Assembly (NCBI RefSeq): GCF_003732425.1
Contig: NZ_MOBX01000013.1
Span: 1,056,026 to 1,120,025 of the forward strand
Source: Pseudomonas fluorescens
GTDB taxonomy: Bacteria; Pseudomonadota; Gammaproteobacteria; Pseudomonadales; Pseudomonadaceae
Length of the DNA: 64,000 nucleotides
Direction of reading: 5' to 3'
Shown here: piece by piece, positions 58,133 through 64,000 of the stretch
How the letters are laid out: every line of letters starts with the position of its first letter
Position numbering within the stretch: the first letter of the stretch is position 1
Translations under genes and position numbers: made by a program
Notes under the pieces: generated by a model
What the model was told of the DNA's origin: nothing
Databases searched by the model: none
Seen by the model: the letters and a program-made list of their open reading frames with translations, nothing else

Positions 58133-58253
58133 GATTTCTCCCTTTATTCGTCGCTGGTCAGCTTCCCGCTGCACGTGCGCAGCCAGTGTTGACCGCGTCC
58201 GACATCAAGACCTACGCGGACTGCAAAAGCAACCATGGGCTAAAGCACAGATC

Positions 58254-58347
58254 AAAAGATCGTCCGATCTTTTGGCTTTAAGAAAACAAAAACCCGCACT
58301 AGGCGGGTTTTGTTTTGATCGTTCCCACGCTCTGCGTGGGTACGAAC
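58254..58347. repeat. Short inverted repeats behind cysS
   Basis: A perfect AAAAGATCG-TC-CGATCTTTT hairpin (58254-58273) looks like a shrunken type C REP. A second hairpin, GTTCCCACGC...GCGTGGGTACGAAC (about 58321-58347), is of a different type. The cysS terminator lies between them. Confidence 0.7.
58283..58316 (-). terminator. Rho-independent terminator after cysS
   Basis: AACCCGC and GCGGGTT form the stem, with AAAACAAA and TTTGTTTT extending it on either side; it can work in both directions. Confidence 0.88.
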
Positions 58348-58348
58348 A

Positions 58349-59731
58349 TCAGTCAGCCAGACGCCAGGTAGTCCCACCCTTGCCGTCTTCCAACACAACA
58401 CCCATCGCCGTCAGCTGGTCACGGATACGATCGGATTCAGCCCAGTCCTTACCGGCCCGTGCCGCCAGACGCGCCGCAATCAGCGCATCCACTTCAGCCG
58501 CATCGATACGCCCCTCGGCGCCCGCCTGCAGGAAGTCATCCGCCTCCAACTGCAACACACCCAGCACGCTGGCCAGTTCTTTCAGACGTGCCGCCAGACC
58601 GGCCGCTGCGTCGAGATCGCTCTCACGCAGGCGGTTGATCTCGCGCACCATCTCGAACAGCACCGCACAGGCTTCCGGCGTGCCGAAGTCGTCGTTCATC
58701 ACTGTGGTGAAGCGTTCAACAAACGCTTCGCCGCCAGCAGGCGCCACAGTCGGCAGACCTTTCAACGCGTGGTAGAAACGCTCGAGTGCGCCTTTGGCGT
58801 CCTTGAGGTTGTCTTCCGAGTAGTTGATCGCGCTGCGGTAATGGCTCGACACCAGCAGGTAACGCACGACTTCCGGGTGGTACTTTTCCAGCACGTCGCG
58901 GATGGTGAAGAAGTTGTTCAAGGACTTGGACATCTTCTCGCCATTGATGCGAATCATGCCGCAATGCATCCACGCGTTGGCGTAGGTCTTGCCGGTGGCC
59001 GCTTCGCTCTGGGCGATTTCGTTTTCGTGGTGCGGGAACTCAAGGTCGCTGCCGCCGCCATGAATGTCGAAGGTCTCGCCGAGGCAGCAGGTGGACATCA
59101 CCGAGCACTCGATGTGCCAGCCCGGACGCCCGGCGCCCCATGGCGATTCCCAGCTCGGCTCGCCCGGTTTGGCAGCTTTCCACAGCACGAAGTCCAGCGG
59201 GTCCTGTTTCGACTCGTCGACTTCGATGCGGGCGCCGATGCGCAGGTCTTCGATCTTCTTGCGCGACAGCTTGCCGTAGCCCATGAACTTGGCGACGCGG
59301 TAGTACACGTCGCCATTGCCCGGGGCGTAGGCGTAACCTTTGTCGATCAAGGTCTGGATCATCGCGTGCATGCCCGGAATGTGATCCGTGGCGCGCGGTT
59401 CCATGTCCGGCTTCTTGATGTTCAGGCGCGCTTCGTCTTCGTGCATCGCGGCGATCATGCGCTCGGTCAACGCTTCGAACGATTCACCGTTCTCGTTGGC
59501 GCGGTTGATGATCTTGTCGTCGATGTCGGTGATGTTGCGCACGTAAGTCAGGTCGTAACCGCTGAAGCGCAACCAGCGGGTCACCAGGTCGAACGCGACC
59601 ATGCTGCGGCCGTGGCCGAGGTGGCAGTAGTCGTACACGGTCATGCCGCAGACGTACATGCGCACCTTGTTGCCATCCAGCGGCTTGAAGACTTCTTTGC
59701 TCTTGGTGAGCGTGTTGTAGATCGTTAGCAC
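58349..59731 (-). CDS. cysS: Cysteine--tRNA ligase
   Basis: CysRS, 460 residues, class I synthetase. The zinc-binding Cys in [18 protein letters not shown] near 28 stands next to the HIGH-type motif HLGH. The second signature is KMSKSLNNF near 265, and the [17 protein letters not shown] zinc-site block is complete. It lies 21 bases behind glnS on the same strand, so the two synthetases are probably one transcript. Confidence 0.97.
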   Translation of the reverse strand: MLTIYNTLTKSKEVFKPLDGNKVRMYVCGMTVYDYCHLGHGRSMVAFDLVTRWLRFSGYDLTYVRNITDIDDKIINRANENGESFEALTERMIAAMHEDEARLNIKKPDMEPRATDHIPGMHAMIQTLIDKGYAYAPGNGDVYYRVAKFMGYGKLSRKKIEDLRIGARIEVDESKQDPLDFVLWKAAKPGEPSWESPWGAGRPGWHIECSVMSTCCLGETFDIHGGGSDLEFPHHENEIAQSEAATGKTYANAWMHCGMIRINGEKMSKSLNNFFTIRDVLEKYHPEVVRYLLVSSHYRSAINYSEDNLKDAKGALERFYHALKGLPTVAPAGGEAFVERFTTVMNDDFGTPEACAVLFEMVREINRLRESDLDAAAGLAARLKELASVLGVLQLEADDFLQAGAEGRIDAAEVDALIAARLAARAGKDWAESDRIRDQLTAMGVVLEDGKGGTTWRLAD

Positions 59732-59752
59732 GTTGGTTTCCTTGACGCTAAA

Positions 59753-61453
<1,701 letters not shown>

Positions 61454-61703
61454 AGGATCCTTGACTTACATGTGCGCGGCCGCAGAGGGGGCCAGACAAA
61501 ACAAAGCCGCTATCATAGCCGATGCTGTCAAGGGGCTGACAGAGCACGGCTTATAAAGGAGCGCATTTAATCGCCGGGAATTGAAAAACAGCCTCGAAAT
61601 TCGCGCCTGTCACGCTAAACTGCGCACCTTGGCCGAAGCAGGCTGAACCGGTTTCGGAACTCCGGGTCCGAAAACCACGAATTCCTTATAAAGAGTAGCG
61701 ATC

Positions 61704-62210
61704 ATGACTCAAGTTAAATTGACCACCAATCATGGCGACATCGTCATCGAACTGGACGCGGAAAAAGCGCCAATCACCGTTGCCAACTTTCTCGAATATG
61801 TTAAGGCCGGTCACTACGAGAACGTGGTTTTCCACCGTGTGATCAAGGGTTTCATGATCCAGGGCGGCGGTTTCCAGCCTGGCATGCAGGAAAAGAAAGA
61901 CAAGCGCGCCAGCATCCAGAACGAAGCGGATAACGGCCTGAAGAACGAAAAGTACACTCTGGCCATGGCTCGCACCATGGACCCGCATTCGGCCTCGGCG
62001 CAGTTCTTCATCAACGCCACCAACAACAGCTTCCTCAACCACACCGCCAAGACCGCTCAGGGCTGGGGTTATGCCGTATTCGGTAAAGTGGTTGCCGGCA
62101 CTGAAGTTGTAGACAAGATCGAAGGCGTTGCCACCACTTCCAAGGCCGGCCACCAGGACGTACCAGCAGACGACGTGATCATCGAGAAAGCCGAGATCAT
62201 CGAAGCGTGA
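61704..62210 (+). CDS. ppiB: Peptidyl-prolyl cis-trans isomerase B (cyclophilin)
   Basis: A cytoplasmic cyclophilin of 168 residues that catalyses proline isomerisation during folding. The core motifs [15 protein letters not shown] near 50 and [20 protein letters not shown] near 90-110 carry the catalytic Arg and the Gln/Phe pocket. There is no signal peptide. The stop overlaps the lpxH start by four bases. The divergent partner is glnS. Confidence 0.95.
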   Translation: MTQVKLTTNHGDIVIELDAEKAPITVANFLEYVKAGHYENVVFHRVIKGFMIQGGGFQPGMQEKKDKRASIQNEADNGLKNEKYTLAMARTMDPHSASAQFFINATNNSFLNHTAKTAQGWGYAVFGKVVAGTEVVDKIEGVATTSKAGHQDVPADDVIIEKAEIIEA

Positions 62211-62959
62211 TATTGCTGATTTCAGACTTGCATCTGGAAGAGGAGCGCCCGGACATTACCCGGGCGTTTCTGGATTTGCTCGCCGGACGCGCCCGCTCGG
62301 CGAGTGCGTTGTACATCCTCGGCGACTTTTTTGAAGCGTGGATTGGCGACGACGCCATGACGCCCTTCCAGCGTTCCATCTGCCAGGCCCTGCGCGAACT
62401 CAGCGACAGCGGCACGGCGATTTTTCTGATGCACGGCAATCGCGACTTCATGCTCGGCAAGGCCTTCTGCAAGCAGGCCGGCTGTACGTTGTTGAAGGAT
62501 CCGAGTGTCGTGCAGTTTTACGGCGAGCCGGTACTGTTGATGCACGGCGACAGCCTCTGTACCCGCGACGTCGGCTATATGAAGCTGCGGCGTTATCTGC
62601 GTAATCCGATCACGCTGTTTATCCTGCGGCATCTGCCACTGAGCACCCGGCACAAACTGGCGCGCAAGTTGCGCAGCGAGAGCAAGGCGCAGGTGCGGAT
62701 GAAGGCCAATGACATCGTTGATGTCACGCCGGAGGAGATTCCGCGGATCATGCAGGCGTTTGGCGTGAAGACGTTGATCCACGGGCACACCCATCGTCCG
62801 GCGATCCACAAGCTGCAGCTCGGTGAGCAGGCGGCAAAGCGGATTGTGCTGGGGGATTGGGATCGTCAGGGGTGGGCGTTGCAGGTAGATGAGAGCGGGT
62901 ACGCCCTGGCGCCGTTCGACTTTGCCCCGCCACCAGCCCTGCCCGCCCCTGCAATCTAA
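62207..62959 (+). CDS. lpxH: UDP-2,3-diacylglucosamine diphosphatase LpxH
   Basis: LpxH releases UMP from UDP-diacylglucosamine, the fourth step of lipid A synthesis. It has 250 residues of the calcineurin-like phosphoesterase family. The metal ligands are visible in order: [36 protein letters not shown] and HGHTHRPA. The GTG start at 62207 overlaps the ppiB stop, the same coupling as in E. coli. The C-terminus is Pro/Ala-rich. Confidence 0.95.
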   Translation: MILLISDLHLEEERPDITRAFLDLLAGRARSASALYILGDFFEAWIGDDAMTPFQRSICQALRELSDSGTAIFLMHGNRDFMLGKAFCKQAGCTLLKDPSVVQFYGEPVLLMHGDSLCTRDVGYMKLRRYLRNPITLFILRHLPLSTRHKLARKLRSESKAQVRMKANDIVDVTPEEIPRIMQAFGVKTLIHGHTHRPAIHKLQLGEQAAKRIVLGDWDRQGWALQVDESGYALAPFDFAPPPALPAPAI

Positions 62960-62976
62960 AGCCCAACACAAAACCC

Positions 62977-63065
62977 TGTGGGAGCGAGCCTGCTCGCGAA
63001 TGCAGTGTGTCATTCAGCAATCGAGTATCTGACACACCGCTTTCGCGAGCAGGCTCGCTCCCACA
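62977..63065. repeat. REP doublet, type A
   Basis: Complete arms as at 11604, lying between the convergent lpxH and transporter genes, where no classic terminator is seen. Confidence 0.92.
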
Positions 63066-63081
63066 GGTCCTGCTTTGCAGG

Positions 63082-64000
63082 TCAATGACCGCTGGCGGCC
63101 GGACCTGCCTTGGCGGCAAACGGCGGTTTCGCCAGCCACACAATCAGAATCAACCCCATAAAGCCCCAACCCAGCAGCGTGAAGTAATCCACGGTGGAGA
63201 GCATGTACGCCTGGCTGGTCAAAATCTGGTCCATCTGTGCATAAGCCGATTGGCTCGCGCCGCCTAAATGATTCAAGGTCTCGCGGGTTGCCGGTTCGAA
63301 AGTGCTGATGCTCTCACTCATGTACGCATGGTGCTGATCGGCGCGGCGAATCCAGATCCACGTGGTCAGCGACGCGGCAAAACTACCGCCCAAGGTCCGC
63401 AAGAAAGTCGCCAGGCCTGCACCATCGGCAATCTGGCTCGGCGGCAAGTCCGACATCAGGATGCTCAGGGTCGGCATGAAGAACAGCGCCACGCCAATGC
63501 CCATGAACAACTGCACCAGCGCGATGTGCTGGAAGTCCACTTCGTTGGTGAACCCGGCGCGCATGAAGCAGCTCAAACCAATCGCCAGAAACGCCAGGCC
63601 GGCGAGCAAGCGCAGGTCGAACTTGTTCGCGTACTTGCCGACAAACGGCGACAGCAACACCGGCAGAATGCCGATCGGCGCCACGGCCAGACCGGCCCAG
63701 GTCGCGGTGTAGCCCATCTGCGTCTGCAACCATTGCGGCAGGATCAGGTTGATACCGAAGAACCCCGCGTAACCCAGCACCAACACCAGCGTGCCGATGC
63801 GGAAGTTGCGATAGGCGAACAGCCGCAGGTTGACCACCGGGTGCTGGTCGGTCATTTCCCAGATGACGAACACCGCCAGCGCGATCACCGAAATCGCCGC
63901 GCCGATGATGATGAAATTCGACTCGAACCAGTCCAGATCATTGCCCTTGTCGAGGATTACCTGCAACGCGCCGACACCGATGATCAGCGTGATAAGACCA
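63082..64000 (-). CDS. DHA2 family MFS drug exporter, C-terminal part (runs off the right edge)
   Basis: About 305 residues of an EmrB/DHA2-type multidrug exporter, which has fourteen membrane segments when complete. The visible part has about eight segments. Recognisable blocks are GYTATWAGLAVAPIGILPVL (a motif C-like region) and PTLSILMSDLPPSQIADGAG. It ends in AAKAGPAASGH. The frame stays open to the window edge, so the start and the likely EmrA-type partner lie outside. Confidence 0.9.
   Translation of the reverse strand, partial: GLITLIIGVGALQVILDKGNDLDWFESNFIIIGAAISVIALAVFVIWEMTDQHPVVNLRLFAYRNFRIGTLVLVLGYAGFFGINLILPQWLQTQMGYTATWAGLAVAPIGILPVLLSPFVGKYANKFDLRLLAGLAFLAIGLSCFMRAGFTNEVDFQHIALVQLFMGIGVALFFMPTLSILMSDLPPSQIADGAGLATFLRTLGGSFAASLTTWIWIRRADQHHAYMSESISTFEPATRETLNHLGGASQSAYAQMDQILTSQAYMLSTVDYFTLLGWGFMGLILIVWLAKPPFAAKAGPAASGH

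Overview
The window reads as a chromosomal segment from a Pseudomonas of the fluorescens group. Supporting this are the gene order ftsK / aat-bpt-infA / clpA-clpS / cspD / icd-idh / nudJ-mnmA-hflD-purB / aceA / nuoA-N, a fused nuoCD gene, an OprD-type porin, DUF6124 and DUF2790 small proteins, and several families of short GC-rich REP-type palindromes in most intergenic gaps. No tRNA, rRNA, CRISPR array, prophage or insertion sequence was seen. This assignment is from memory of gene families and synteny; no search was run.

Left part (1-20000): conserved core genes. The 5' part of ftsK leaves the window. Then comes an N-degron module: aat and bpt attach Leu/Phe to protein N-termini, and ClpS and ClpA recognise and unfold such proteins. 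infA lies inside this group, and a repeat nest sits at 3391-4223. cspD faces icd; the monomeric idh follows, then a nudJ-mnmA-hflD run, purB, roxA with an overlapping GNAT gene, an exported stand-alone secretin-N protein, and aceA behind a long structured leader. Two NADP isocitrate dehydrogenases and isocitrate lyase therefore lie within about 12 kb.

Middle part (20000-35600): a complete respiratory complex I operon, nuoA-B-CD-E-F-G-H-I-J-K-L-M-N, with an internal hairpin in its one large gap (nuoF-nuoG).

Accessory part (35600-48600): a probably decayed antitoxin gene, an OprD-family porin, a DUF6124 gene behind a structured leader, and a heavy-metal island. The island holds czcCBA, the divergent czcRS two-component pair, and two small exported proteins sharing an AEGGGDRTFE motif (PtrA-like and DUF2790). 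A 419-bp tandem duplication has copied the end of czcA and the start and promoter region of the ptrA-like gene. A shared palindrome marks the likely CzcR-type operators.

Right part (48600-64000): a polyol/glycerol-type ABC importer operon (two ATPases, two permeases, DUF2160 protein, large binding protein). It is preceded by a sigma-54 promoter and four phased TGAACA repeats and is divergent from an AcoR-like sigma-54 activator. An MFS transporter, cysS, glnS, ppiB, lpxH and the 3' part of a DHA2-type drug exporter follow.
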